From: Drosophila persimilis
Taxonomy: Eukaryota; Arthropoda; Insecta; Diptera; Drosophilidae
Assembly (NCBI RefSeq): GCF_003286085.1
Contig: NW_020825294.1
Span: 15,088,501-15,152,500 of the forward strand
DNA: 64,000 nt
Reading direction: 5' to 3'
Made by a program: the position numbers and the translations under genes. The notes below the pieces were generated by a model, which saw only the letters and a program-made list of their open reading frames with translations, was not told where the DNA came from and searched no databases. How positions within the stretch are numbered: position 1 is the first letter of the stretch; each line of letters begins with the position of its first letter. Positions 42,060 through 51,419 of the stretch are shown in pieces.

Positions 42060-42378
42060 TTGTTCCAAAGGGCCTTAGTATTTATCATAGCAGTGTAGCA
42101 GCCCTACACCGTCAGTCTTCCTCGTCCATGCTTTATTGTTTCCTTGACCTGATGATTTTTTAGCTTTCCACATGAGCGATATCAGTAGTTTTCGTTTCGA
42201 TCAGACTTAAAACGGTTTATTTTGGTATATCTAACCCAATTACCTTCTTAAAATTTTCCCTGGTCCAGTTCCTATGCTCCTCGGTAAATATAAGATGCGC
42301 AGCCACTTTTTGTGAGAGAGGGCAGGTTTTTTCTGGCTATCTGCCGGTGTCAGGCCGATCGTAAGCAGAGCTTCCACT
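42060..42378 (-). pseudogene. Tc1 transposase middle part, in inverted orientation
   Basis: The minus-strand translation gives GLTPADSQKKPALSQKV, HLIFTEEHRNWTRENFKKVI followed by L-D (first catalytic Asp position, normally S-D-E), then KIIRSRKQ and IKHGRGRLTV. These are consecutive blocks of Tc1 transposase. The HTH N-terminus is missing. The orientation is opposite to the C-terminal part beside it. Confidence 0.7.
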
Positions 42379-42623
42379 CATGGGACGTTCTCCAATTGGT
42401 TGAAATCGATGGAATAATGAAGAAAGAATATTATCTTATTATTTAGGAACCCATTTTGTCAAATTTTATAGAGAAATGTGACTTCCCCATATCCGAGATC
42501 ACTTTCCAGCCAGACGGTAGCAATAATTCGAGTTTTCACTTAATCCAGTGGCCTGCTGAATAGTCCAGATCTAAATCCCATTGAAAATCAATGGGCTCTG
42601 TTTAAAAAACATTGGAAAAGTAC
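42379..42623 (+). pseudogene. Tc1 transposase C-terminal part
   Basis: Plus-strand codons: LVEIDGIMKKEYYL, NFIEKCDFPISEITFQPDG (second catalytic Asp), then WPA and, in another frame, SPDLNPIENQW (the block with the third acidic residue) and ALFKKHWKS. Two breaks are visible (a TAG near 42455 and a frameshift near 42565). It directly continues, in protein order, the block encoded on the other strand. Confidence 0.75.
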
Positions 42624-42979
42624 GAAACGTGCAAAAGTTGATACATGCTCATTTTTTGAACAAATTAAAATGTCTTGAGGAAAAGGATCTCTTTGAATTG
42701 AAATTGTTGTTTTTTTTTCATTCTCAATAAATTAATGAATCTTTAAAAAAAAAAATCACAAGGATTGATTGATTTTTAAAGATTTTACAGGCGCTTAAAG
42801 TGAAAAGTGATAAACATGTATCCATACGTGTTCGCCACTGTAGATATAACACAAAAAAAAGTTATGAACAATATATTATTTTTTTTTAACTTTAAGAAAT
42901 GTTTTGAAAGATAAAATACATAGTTCCTCTTGGAGTAAATATCAATGGGATAGTTGGTTCTAAATATAGCACTTATACT

Positions 42980-43008
42980 ATTTTTTGTCTTTTTTCATAT
43001 TATCTTAG
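42980..43008 (+). promoter_or_regulatory. Splice acceptor of the SLC25 exon
   Basis: A polypyrimidine tract (TTTTTTGTCTTTTTTCATATTATC) leads to TTAG at 43005-43008, followed by exon GATTTTCC. The frame is open upstream but the codons before 43009 are hydrophobic T-rich and fit an intron, not a carrier. Confidence 0.75.
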
Positions 43009-43580
43009 GATTTTCCAGCTACTTTGTATCTTATGAGTATTTGATGCGGCAAAGGGATAGTCCTAATATCCCATATACTCTTATGGCCGGAGGCTGTGCT
43101 GGAATAGCGTCATGGCTAGCCTGCTATCCAATTGATGTAATTAAAACGCATATGCAAGCGGACGCCCTAGGAAAAAATGCTAAATACAATGGATTCATAG
43201 ACTGTGCGAAAAAGGGCTTTGAAAAAGAGGGTACTCTCTTTTTCTTTAGAGGATTGAACTCTACTCTGATAAGAGCTTTTCCAATGAACGCTGCTTGCTT
43301 TTTTGTGGTTTCCTGGATAATGGATCTTTTTAATAAAAATGGAATGGATATGGCAATGAGCTCTGATAACCCACTATATCTTGTAAACTTAGAAAATACG
43401 ACCCTGGCTAATCTGGGGAACACGTCCTCAAAAATTGAAGAATTAGTAAGGAACATTATAACTGACAACTCTATTTTAGTCCAATTAATTTCCACTCATC
43501 AGGACATAACACCAAACCAATTTACAAATAATATTTATAACGACTCTGATAATTTTAAAAGCCAAATGGAGTCTAAATAA
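43009..43580 (+). CDS. Mitochondrial carrier (SLC25 family), terminal exon
   Basis: The intact frame from the acceptor to TAA encodes the end of helix 4 (SSYFVSYEYLMRQ), helix 5 (LMAGGCAGIASWLACY), the third carrier signature PIDVIKTHMQAD (P-x-D-x-x-K-x-x), and the matrix motif KEGTLFFFRG (E-G-x4-F-R-G). Helix 6 (LIRAFPMNAACFFVVSWIM) and a polar C-terminal extension of about 80 residues follow. Family members exchange metabolites across the inner mitochondrial membrane. RAFP-NAA resembles the SLC25A45/47/48/29 branch. The first two repeats are not in the window and must lie upstream beyond an intron filled with transposons, or are lost. The absence of any frame break among ruined elements suggests selection or recent duplication. 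AATAAA follows. Confidence 0.85.
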
Positions 43581-43593
43581 AACTTATAATAAA
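43576..43593 (+). terminator. Polyadenylation signals of the SLC25 gene
   Basis: AATAAA occurs at 43576-43581, overlapping the stop codon, and at 43588-43593. The second is the better placed candidate, with a downstream T-rich stretch near 43615. This implies a very short 3' UTR. Confidence 0.55.
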
Positions 43594-43669
43594 AAACCAA
43601 AACCTCAATGCTATCCTATTAGTCTGTGCTACTCACCATCCACACTATCCGCTTCTGGTTCTATAGTTG

Positions 43670-43870
43670 AAATTTTATATATTCCTTGTACTGAACGAGT
43701 ACAGGGGGATATTAAATCCGTGTAGATTTATTTAATGAACATGAGGACACGTTACCGACCCCATACAGTCTATATACTAAATTCTTGATAAACATTATTA
43801 GTCGATATAGCCAATTCTGTCACACTGTCTTGTCGCCTAATACTCTGAGACTTAAGGTCTAGATTTTTTA
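43670..43870 (+). mobile_element. Ancient DINE-1-like fragment, copy E
   Basis: Diverged landmarks keep the right order: TATATTCCTTGTACTGAACGAG for the terminus, GGGGATATTAAATCCGTG, CCGACCCCATACAGTCTATATACT, TTCTTGATAAACATTATTAGTCGATATAGCC, then CGCCTAATACTCTGAGACTTA. The tandem CCGTCCG block is reduced to CTGTCTTGTCGC. It is much more diverged than copies A-D. It lies just downstream of the SLC25 exon. Confidence 0.7.
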
Positions 43871-44565
43871 CGAAGCTCCTTGCTGTCCGAGCATAACTCC
43901 AGGGCATAGCGTTGTCGGACTGTGGGACTGTACGGTTGTCTCAGTAGAAGCATTAAATTCTGTCAGCTGTCGGGAAGAGGTGCATGGAGTCCAACGAATC
44001 ATCCAATTACATGATTTACTTTTGTGCCACGAACACGGCTTGAATATTTTTAAATTGAAAATCGTCCTGAATATAGCGAATTATTTAAGTTTACACTAAC
44101 CTGCATTCGGACTAAGTCACAGTGCCTGAAATAACCACTCTAGACGGAATTTATAATAATAAATAAATATTTTTATTTATTAAATAAATATTTTATTTTA
44201 TTGTTTAATAAAACATAAATTGGAGCGTACAGAAAAAGTACAGAATGTAGAGAAAAAACTAAAGCCTTTTTTTAAGAAAAAAAATCATTTTTTTATTCTA
44301 ATTTTTTTAATTTTAATTTTAAAAGCCAAAAAAAATTGTATTTTCTATTTTTTAAATTAAGTTATAGTCAAGTAATACAAACAAAATATTTAGATAAATT
44401 ATTGTCGCTGTACAAATTGAAGTTGCTATGTTTATTTGCTATGTTTCTACATTTACTTTGAATAACGACAAGCTCTAAAATATTTGTTTTTAACGGGAAT
44501 ACATTTTTGTATTCTTTCTTTATACCATACGGAAAATAAAGATTGCTATGGAACGGACATTGAAA
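43871..44565 (+). other. AT-rich intergenic DNA, no genes seen
   Basis: Includes a highly AT-rich stretch (44155-44400) with AAATAAATATTTTATTT-like inverted repeats. No coding signal or element ends recognised. Confidence 0.5.
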
Positions 44566-44974
44566 AATAGCACTAATTCAAGGTTAGTAGCTATTAGCAA
44601 ACAATTTTATTTGTTTAAATTCACAATAAACAAAACTAACTGAATATGTGTGTCTTTCGGGTGCTGGGAGGTGCTAGTAGGCGGGCCGAGCGGATGTTCC
44701 TCTCAGGTTGGGAGATGGTACAATGCTGAGGAATGCAGCAGCTATGTTTTAGTAGACCTCCGATTCAGTATTATGAACACTTAATCTTCACAAATTCTTG
44801 GTGGCGTATTTATTTTTGCACTTAACCTCTTGCTTACTACTTTTTCTTCCTACATGTAACTTCATCTTTTTCTTCCGCTCAAGTCCAGCCAATCGAGATG
44901 GTATATAACTATCGATAGAGCGGACCGAGGGCTCTAAGGGCACTAAACTTTAAAAACGACTTTTTGTTACATTG
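44566..44974 (-). repeat. Possible 3' LTR of gypsy-X
   Basis: On the minus strand TGTAACAAAAAGTCG starts at 44974, downstream of the integrase tail of gypsy-X, as a 3' LTR would. It contains the palindrome CTATCGATAG at 44908-44917 (a TATCGATA site of the kind bound by DREF/BEAF-32) and TATATAAC. There is no second copy to confirm it; the end at 44566 is arbitrary. Confidence 0.35.
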
Positions 44975-45049
44975 CACTCTTCATAGAGTCGAGCCTCCTG
45001 CCCGACGTATTTCAAAACGGGTCATTTATATGCAACGAGTCCGTTAAAA

Positions 45050-46360
45050 TGGTTGTCTAGGTGGTGCGCATTCCGGAAAAGCATATTTCGTAGACTAGGT
45101 CGGAATGATTGCGAATTGCCCATCTAGTCTGATTGGAGTTTCGGACATTGGCCCACTTTCCGGACAGGTGCATACAGCCATACAAGCTCGCCCTTAGATG
45201 TTCCCTTGTCGCGTGGTGCCTGTCCCGCAATTGAGATTTATCCACAAAGGCCAGGTAGCCTTCCACGTCGGCTTTTGGCCTGCCATTCAATAGCTCGTAC
45301 GGCAATCGGGTTAGGGTTAGCTTCGTAGGAGAGAATGCTTTAGCCTCATGAGGGGCGGTCCAATAAGCCCACAGCGCCCATGGCAATCGTTTGCCACAAT
45401 TCCATTGATTGTTGGCTCCGAATTTAGCAAGGTAACTGAACAGCGTACGGTTAAAAAGATCAATCATTCCGTCCCATTAAGGGTAAAGATGGGTGGTGCG
45501 TGTTTCAGATCAAAAATTGCGTCCTTGGGCCGAGTGAAACAGGAAGGGAACACCATATTAGCAACCATCTCTGCCATCTGATCCGGTAGAGCTAAGAATT
45601 CTGCCTACTTTGTAAAGTAGCACATGATGACACAGGACACATGAAAGACAGAGTGCTTATGATCACAAGCCAAGACGGCGATCAGGTTCCTGTCATTCCG
45701 TCCACAGTACAGCTGGCAATACTACAAAGCGTCCACCAATCCTCCAGGCCACTTCGGCGTATAGAAAACTGGCTAAGGCTAAGAAACGGTTTTAGTGGAT
45801 CGAACTAAGCGCTGTCAATATTTTGCACCCAATGCTTGGCGTTTCATGCTCGAAGCGGTCCCACCAGGCGAACGGTCTCCGGGCTTAATCTCAGGGCAAT
45901 CGGTGCCCCATTCGAAAGGAACACCTTTTCAAAATACTTCAGATGCTCTTCCGCAGTGCGTGAATGTAGAATGATGTCATTTAAGTTTACCAGCGGCGAT
46001 CTCTAGGTTTGGCCAGCGAACAATTAGTCCATTAGTCTCCCGAAAGTGGCTGCAGCGTTATCCTAACGGCATTACGTTAAACTCGAACAATCCACAGCCA
46101 CAGGCAAAGTCAATCTTGGGCCTAGCTTGGGCTCGGCTATCTTCATCTGACAGTAGCCGCTCTACTACAAAGGACGGTTGAGGCATCACTGCCCACGTAT
46201 ACCAGCGGCAGTGAACGTACTGCTGCGGGAGATAGAGACGCGTGGTTGCCGCGCCCCGCCTGCCCATCAGAGTGTGTCTAAGTGGTGATCCACATCCACC
46301 GGCGGAATCTAGGTGGGAAGTGCGAGCCGTAGCGTGCGGATTAGAGTGGCGGGCCAAAGC
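45050..46360 (-). pseudogene. Gypsy-X relic: RT and integrase fragments
   Basis: The minus-strand frame at 46058-46357 ends with KIDFACGCGLFEFNVMPLG, the RT block before the catalytic box. The next codons in shifted frames give LNDIILHSRTAEEHLKYFEKVF (about 46000-45935; the Y-x-D-D box is degenerate). The frame at 45057-45467 is the integrase C-terminal part: NRTLFSYLAKFGANNQWNC, LPWALWAYWTAPHEAKAFSP, ELLNGRPKADVEGYLAFVD. The region between (45480-45900) is eroded. A different family from gypsy-Y and Z. Inactive. Confidence 0.7.
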
Positions 46361-46408
46361 AGACGCTGAGGTCGATTTGCCCCTAACCTCACTCGACGAG
46401 AGCCCCGC

Positions 46409-46579
46409 GTGTGGTGAAAACCCATAGTTAAGAGACCTAAGTCTTAGTATATAAATATAATATAATATAAATAAAGCGCACTTATATTACCGAAGTAAGA
46501 GTTGTTGTAATTTGTCGTTGTGGCAACCGCTGAGCGAGCCCAGCTAACTCGAGCGGGCCAAAAAGAAGGTTCGATACAA
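46409..46579 (+). repeat. Putative 5' LTR (end part) of gypsy-Y
   Basis: It lies just before the primer site and contains TATATAAATATAATATAATATAAATAAAG (TATA and AATAAA elements) at 46449-46477. The start at TGTGGTGAAAACCC is a guess. No partner copy was found. Confidence 0.4.
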
Positions 46580-46599
46580 CAGGCGTCCAACATGGGGCC
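46580..46599 (+). promoter_or_regulatory. Gypsy-Y primer-binding site, lysine-tRNA type
   Basis: AGGCGTCCAACATGGGGCCT resembles the sequence complementary to the 3' end of tRNA-Lys (TGGCGCCCAACGTGGGGC as recalled) with a few changes. It follows the putative LTR and precedes gag. Osvaldo-like elements are known to use this tRNA. Confidence 0.6.
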
Positions 46600-46964
46600 T
46601 ACAGCGACAAATAACAAAACAAAGGGAGGATAGGTAAAGACTCTGAGCCGATTGGGCTGACCTGCTTGAGGTGTGGGAGTGTCGGGCGGACAGGTCCTCG
46701 CCGACACCCCGTGCGGACGACAAACAGGCCGCATACGAACACCTGGCACCCCCGACCAGCGCTGCCATGGCGGCGCTATGGAGGTCCCCGGCCAAAATAA
46801 ACAAGAATTGGTCGCAAGTCTGTCGGTGTCGGTACCGGATCGCTCGCACACGGTGACGCCTAGCAGGCCCCGCCATGCGGGTAGGGAACGAAGCCGACAG
46901 GTGAAAGGGGGAGGACCGAACCAGCAACCGTATGGCCGGCACACCTGGACTATGCCAGAATGGC

Positions 46965-47710
46965 TATACAGGTGAGAGAGTGGTCGTTCCGTTTCGACGT
47001 AATGACGAAGCCTCTCGAGTTCTTGGAGGAGATCGAGTGGTCCGCCGAGACATAAGGTCTGGATCCTGATCTAATCCCAAGGGCGATGCCAGAGCTGCTG
47101 AAGGAACGGGCGCTGATGTGGTTTGTGGCAAACAACCGGCAGTGGAGAACGTGGAAAGAGTTATCAATCAGCTTCCAGGCCTATTTTGTGCCGCGGAGAT
47201 ACTTTGAGAAGTTGCTGCAGGAAGTGAGGACGAGGAACCAGAAATTGGGAGATCCCTTCAAGGAATACATGGTGGAGATGCAGACGCTTATGCGACTGAA
47301 ATGTCCCCAGGAGGAGCAAACGGAGGTGATCCGGGAGAATAACATGCCAGAATTGAGGGCGTACATGAGATGCAGGGATCTGGACACCATGGTGGAGTTG
47401 GCAGACGAGTTCGAGGCGCTGGAAAGGGACCGCCTAGCCGGCCGAGACGACGGTGTGTCGACGGTGCAAAGACCAGTGGACGGACCAGTGCGAGCAATAT
47501 CGAAAATGGATAGGTCAAGAATCCGGCCAGGCATGCCGGAGGTGTGGGAGCGCGGAGCATTGGAGCCGGGAGTGCAACGCCCGACCCCTCACCTACTGGT
47601 GGAGATGACGAAAATTGGGGATCTCGGCGTGGCAGTGCTGCCGGAAGACGGGAAACGCACCGCAACCCACGCCGCGCCCCCCTCGCAAGATGCTGTCCCT
47701 CAAGCCTAGT
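46965..47710 (+). pseudogene. Gypsy-Y gag with one zinc knuckle
   Basis: The long frame from 47086 (207 codons) is a gypsy capsid: ERALMWFVANNRQWRTWKEL, FQAYFVPRRYFEKLLQEV, GDPFKEYMVEMQTLMR, LRAYMRCRDLDTMVELADEF. Earlier codons from 46965 (VREWSFRFD, KPLEFLEEIEWSAET) continue it upstream in another frame. The CX2CX4HX4C knuckle C-RRC-GSAEHWSRE-C at about 47535-47575 lies in a third frame. At least two frameshifts. Confidence 0.7.
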
Positions 47711-47714
47711 CGGC

Positions 47715-48440
47715 AGGATGACCAGCGAAGAAGCGCCACTATCTGCAGTAGTGGAAGTTGCGGGCATTGAGCTGTGAGCCACGGTAGACACAGGGGCATT
47801 ATAAGCAGTTTCGTGAGCCGCGAGCTGGCGGATCGACTGACAGGTGAAGGCCGGGAGGCGGCAGCAAGGAAACGGGTGAACAGATCGAGGTAAAGGTAGG
47901 TTTTGGGAAGAAGAAGATCCCAATGGCATTACTCGTGTTACCGGGCGTAATAGATGAATTGGTTTTACGATGGGACTTCCTCAGCGCGGTCGGGGCAGTG
48001 GTGACCTGTGCAGGGCACGTGGAAGTCAGGAGGAAAGACTGTCCGTGGCGAAGGCCGAGGCTGGGGACACGGCCCCAGAGCCTAACGAAAAAACGGAAAT
48101 GACCCAGGAAGCGGCCGCCATAGAGGAGGAATTCCTATCCCGAGAGTTGGAGGCGTTCTCCAAGATCGAGGGAGTATCCAATGTGGCGGTGCACACAATC
48201 ACCATGAGTGATCTGCAACCGATTAAGCAAAGATATTACCCGAAGAACACCAAAATGCAGGCCGAGATTAACCAGAAAGTGGACGAACTACTAGAAATGG
48301 GATGCATAGAGCCGTCAAGGAGTCCCTACAGTTCGCCTATAGTGATGGTAAAGAAGAAAAATGGCAAGTGGAGATTGTGCGTGGACTTTCGTCAAGTAAA
48401 CGCGAAATCAATAAAAGACGCGTACCCAATGCCATGAATC
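47715..48440 (+). pseudogene. Gypsy-Y protease and RT N-terminal half
   Basis: Protease trace VVEVAGIEL, then VDTGAL (D-T-G active site) and SSFVSRELADRLTG at 47745-47850 across frames. The 47970-48437 frame ends the protease linker and starts the RT: FLSRELEAFSKIEGVSNVAV, PIKQRYYPKNTKMQAEINQK, GCIEPSRSPYSSPIVMVKKK, WRLCVDFRQVNAKSIKDAYPMP. It stops just after the last block. The next RT residues (catalytic Y-x-D-D) are deleted; reading resumes with IGRTEEEH at about 48445. Confidence 0.75.
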
Positions 48441-48889
48441 GACTACATCGGGCGAACAGAGGAAGAACACCGAAGAAACCTGAAAGAAGTGTTTCGACAG
48501 CTGCGGCTGAACGCAGACAAGTGCGAGTTCTTCAGAAAAGAGCTGCGGTATCTGGGCCACAAGGTGACCGGCGAGGGGATATGTACAGGCCCCGAGAAAG
48601 TCGCAGCCATAGCCGAACTGAAACCGCCGACAAATATCAAGGAGCTGAGACAATACTTGGGAGTGGCCTCATGGTACAGGCGGTTCGTGCCCGACTTCGC
48701 CACCCTCGTGCAGCCACTCACCGGGCCCCTCAAGAAGAAGACGGAATGGGTCTGGACACAGGAACGGCAGGAAGCGTTCGAGGAGGTGAAAAGACGACTA
48801 GTGGCGGACCAAGTGCTGGCGTTCCCCGACTTCTCGAAGAAGTTCATCCTACAGACAGACGCCAGTGATTACGGTGTGAGGGAGCGTAC
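48441..48889 (+). pseudogene. Gypsy-Y RT thumb and start of RNase H
   Basis: Codons give GRTEEEHRRNLKEVF, then the 48489-49028 frame: QLRLNADKCEFFRKELRYLG, EKVAAIAELKPPTNIKELRQ, YLGVASWYRRFVPDFATLVQ, EWVWTQERQEAFEEVKRRL and FILQTDASDYGV, where the RNase H first Asp appears. Gypsy similarity stops at 48880; the remaining codons of the frame belong to inserted DNA. Confidence 0.8.
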
Positions 48890-49173
48890 GCTCCACCCAC
48901 ATTTTTTCGCCCATCAACTCGCCGGCATTTTCCCATTGGAGGGACCCGAAAATACTTTATTAGAATTAAGATTTTTGACTTTTCTTCGTTTTCTAGGTTT
49001 AAGCATTGACTTTTCAGTTTTAGGTTAAGGGGGAGGGGGGAAGGCCACGAAGGCTACATGGTATTCATTTTATATATTATACGGCCCGAGGGGTCTCTAA
49101 GCCCCACGTAGCTTATTATCTTCTTTAAATGGGGGGCAAGTCGCGATCACGGCGGATGCCACTGGCTTTTCAG

Positions 49174-49353
49174 AACCAAAACCCAACAACAACGACACCG
49201 CAGCGGCCAAAGGGAGACGAGGTAAACACAGAGAACCAAAACCCAACAACAACGACGCAGAAGCTGCCAAAGAGAGACGAGAAATACGCCGAGAACCAAA
49301 CCCAACAACAACGATGCAGCAGCGGCCAAAAAGAGTCGAGGAAAACACCGGGA
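49174..49353 (+). repeat. 60-bp tandem repeat (3 units) in the family R LTR
   Basis: Units begin AACCAAAACCCAACAACAACGA at 49174, 49234 and 49294 (the third has one A fewer after AACCAA) and differ at scattered positions. Related shorter units (CAGCGAGCCGCYGGCATCGACG) follow to about 49460. The copy at 29350-30640 has about seven related units. Confidence 0.85.
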
Positions 49354-49826
49354 CCCAGCGAGCCGCTGGCATCGACGCGGCAGCGGCAGCAGAGAAACGT
49401 CGGGAACAGCGAGCCGCCGGCATCGACGCCGCAACGGCAGAGGAGAAGCGCTGAAAAGATAAGATCACAGCATCAAGCCACGGCAGAAGAGGACCGCGGA
49501 GAACAGCAATCAAGTCCAGCAACGACGCACCAGCAGCGGAAAAGAGAGGCGAAAGTCACCGGCGCAGCTACAGACGACGAAAGAGAGGGGAGACAACGGC
49601 GCCAGCCTTCTGCCGCAGCGAGGATGACGACGCTAGCCGCCCACACTGACGCTAGATCGGCAGAGCCAGCAGAACGCCGGCTCTTAGCTGGGAAAATGTG
49701 GAAAGAGAAAATTCGATTGGGAGCAGTCGTAGGAGTCGGACGTGTTCGCGGAAAAAATTCGAGTGGCTTGTGAAAAGTAAAACACGTGGCGGACCTGATC
49801 CACGCCAACGCGATCAGTGACACGAA

Positions 49827-49925
49827 GAAGATCCTGCATCGACGTTGCGCTTACGGCGAGAAGACCCTGCATCGATACTACACTTACGGAGAGGAGATCC
49901 TGCATCGACGCTGCACTCACGGGGA
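49827..49925 (+). repeat. 33-bp tandem repeat (3 units) in the family R LTR
   Basis: Units start GAAGATCCTGCATCG, GAAGACCCTGCATCG and GGAGATCCTGCATCG at 49827, 49860 and 49893. The related LTR has a single unit at about 29880-29920. Confidence 0.85.
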
Positions 49926-50452
49926 AGAGGAGGCTTTCGACGAGTACAAGCGTGGGAGTTCAGGGGTAAGCGAGTCTATAGACGTGTGTACGGGCTGCTG
50001 AGCGGTGCGATAGGTAGGGGACCAAGAAAGAATAAAGTGAAATGTAACGAATATAACGGAAACATAGCCTGATCACCAACAATCTATACACTAGGGAACC
50101 TGGAGGCCCGGGGCTTCATCTTCTCTGCCCTTCTTCACGCCTCTTGCCCGAGTCTGTGTGATTCCATCCAGTAGTTCGTAGCCCGACAGGACCCTGAGGC
50201 CGCTGTCCGGCGATTGCCTAGGCGTTCTCGGTGACACCTGTCGGCGTTCCCTCCGCATGATTCCCTCCAGTAGTTTGTGACCCCGCAGGGTCCCGAGGCC
50301 GCTATCCGCTATCGTAGTAATTCTTAGGCCTAGGTACTCTCGGTGATACCTGTCGGTATTTCTGCATAGCAAAGCCCCCTTCCGCTTCGTGGTAACTCTC
50401 AGGCCGGCGGGGTCTCGTAAGTACTGTCCGGCGATAGCCTAGGTACTCTCGG

Positions 50453-51200
50453 CGAGATGGGCATTAGAGCTACAGCAGTACGACTTTGAAGTCGCGTACA
50501 GGAAGGGTCAGCTCAATGTGGTAGCCGACGCACTCTCCGTTGGAGGAACAATACCGTCGGATAGGACATGAGGAGGGAACACAACCGGTGAACGAGCCGC
50601 CCTGCAAGTGGTTAGAGGGCATGGTAGAACAGATCAGAAAGGAATCCCCGAAGTACCCCGACTATGTGGAGAAGGGGGGAAACTTGTATCGGCACACTCC
50701 TCACCGGGCAGGGAGCGAAGAGGTCGCCTCGTGGAAACTATGTGTGCCGAAAAATGCCCGGGAAAGGGTTTTAAAGGAAAGCCACGATAACCCGGAAGCA
50801 GGCCACGCCGGCGGAAGGAGGACCACGGGACGGGTGGCGGCAAGATATTACTGGCCAGGAGTGCATAGGGATGTTAGGGCCTACGTGCGGAAGTGCGAAC
50901 TATGCCTTCGTTTCAAGCCAAGCCAGCTACAAGCAGCAGGGGAAATGTTGACACGGCCGGAAGAGCCGTGGGCGACGGTATACGCTGACTTTGTGAGTCC
51001 TTTGCCGAGGTCGAAGCATGGGAACTCGATGCTGCTGGTATTAGCGAACCGATTCTCTAAATGGACTGAGTTGGTTCCGCTGAGGAAGGCCACAGCCGAG
51101 GCATCGATAAAGGCCTGTCGTGGGGCGCCTAAAGTCTTCAATACGGACAATGGAGTGCAGCTCACGAGCAGGACATTTAAAAGATTCCTGTAGCAGCTGG
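50453..51200 (+). pseudogene. Gypsy-Y RNase H end and integrase
   Basis: [20 protein letters not shown] and VVADALS (RNase H end) resume gypsy-Y at 50453. The frame at 50540-51193 (217 codons) has the HHCC zinc domain (H-D-N-P-E-A-G-H with CELCLRFK), YYWPGVHRDVRAYV, core Asp in VYADFVSPLPRSK and second Asp in FNTDNGVQLTSR. A stop at 51192 is followed by LGVRHQYTAPVYQQ, then sequence without the expected Glu (N-P-x-E-R). So the third catalytic residue is lost. Confidence 0.8.
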
Positions 51201-51415
51201 GAGTTCGCCACCAATATACTGCGCCAGTATATCAACAGGATATTCACCGGCGCTCATGGTGCAGGCAAGGGAGCCGAATAGAGGACTTCATATCTCCAGT
51301 CATATGCCGCCTAAGGAAGGAAGGCGACAAAAAGCAATGAACGGCACACATCCGAGACCTGAAACCCCAACCCGAAGAGCAAGAGACACAGGGGTGAAGG
51401 GGAAGAGCTATAATA
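51201..51415 (+). pseudogene. Gypsy-Y pol C-terminal remnant
   Basis: After the integrase, traces of AHIRDLKPQPEEQET (about 51338-51385) resemble the V-H-V-x-D-L-K-P end of gypsy pol. The stretch between is short compared with other gypsy elements, so deletion is likely. Confidence 0.45.
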
Positions 51416-51419
51416 GGCC

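Larger units (their letters stand above)
41811..42840 (+). mobile_element. Tc1-like DNA transposon with long inverted repeats and an inverted interior
   Basis: Terminal inverted repeats of about 215 bp (41811-42024 and 42624-42840) start CAGTGGCGA and end TCGCCACTG. They are flanked by TA on both sides (41809-41810, 42841-42842), the duplication made by the Tc1/mariner superfamily. The interior encodes transposase relics on both strands. At 1030 bp, much of the gene is lost. It lies about 170 bp upstream of the SLC25 exon, in what would be its intron. Confidence 0.9.
48890..50452 (+). mobile_element. Nested LTR-element end: purine tract and repeat-rich LTR (family R)
   Basis: It replaces the middle of gypsy-Y RNase H. 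The first part (48890-49026) is AT-rich; then comes AAGGGGGAGGGGGGAAGG (49027-49044), a purine tract as before a 3' LTR. From 49133 the sequence matches 29350-30640. Inside are three tandem arrays: 60-bp units at 49174, 49234 and 49294; 33-bp units at 49827, 49860 and 49893; and about 111-bp units from 50150 to 50450. Target duplication not found. The open frames at 49129-49773 and 49786-50001 follow from unit lengths divisible by three. Confidence 0.65.

Noticed and set aside
42954..43008. ATG at 42954 as the start of the carrier protein
   Set aside because: The codons from 42954 are intron-like and T-rich, followed by a good splice acceptor. Carrier homology starts after 43009, and a carrier needs two more repeats upstream.
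48302..48868. 188-codon frame in gypsy-Y
   Set aside because: It overlaps the true RT frames (47970-48437 and 48489-48889) in another phase and has no RT motifs.
49129..49773. 214-codon open frame rich in Q, T, P and R that looks like a novel repetitive protein
   Set aside because: It lies in the 60-bp tandem array of the family R LTR, whose unit length is a multiple of three. The sister copy at 29350-30640 has no corresponding open frame.
49786..50001. Open frame with three 11-residue repeats
   Set aside because: It is a product of the 33-bp repeat; the other LTR has only one unit and no matching frame.
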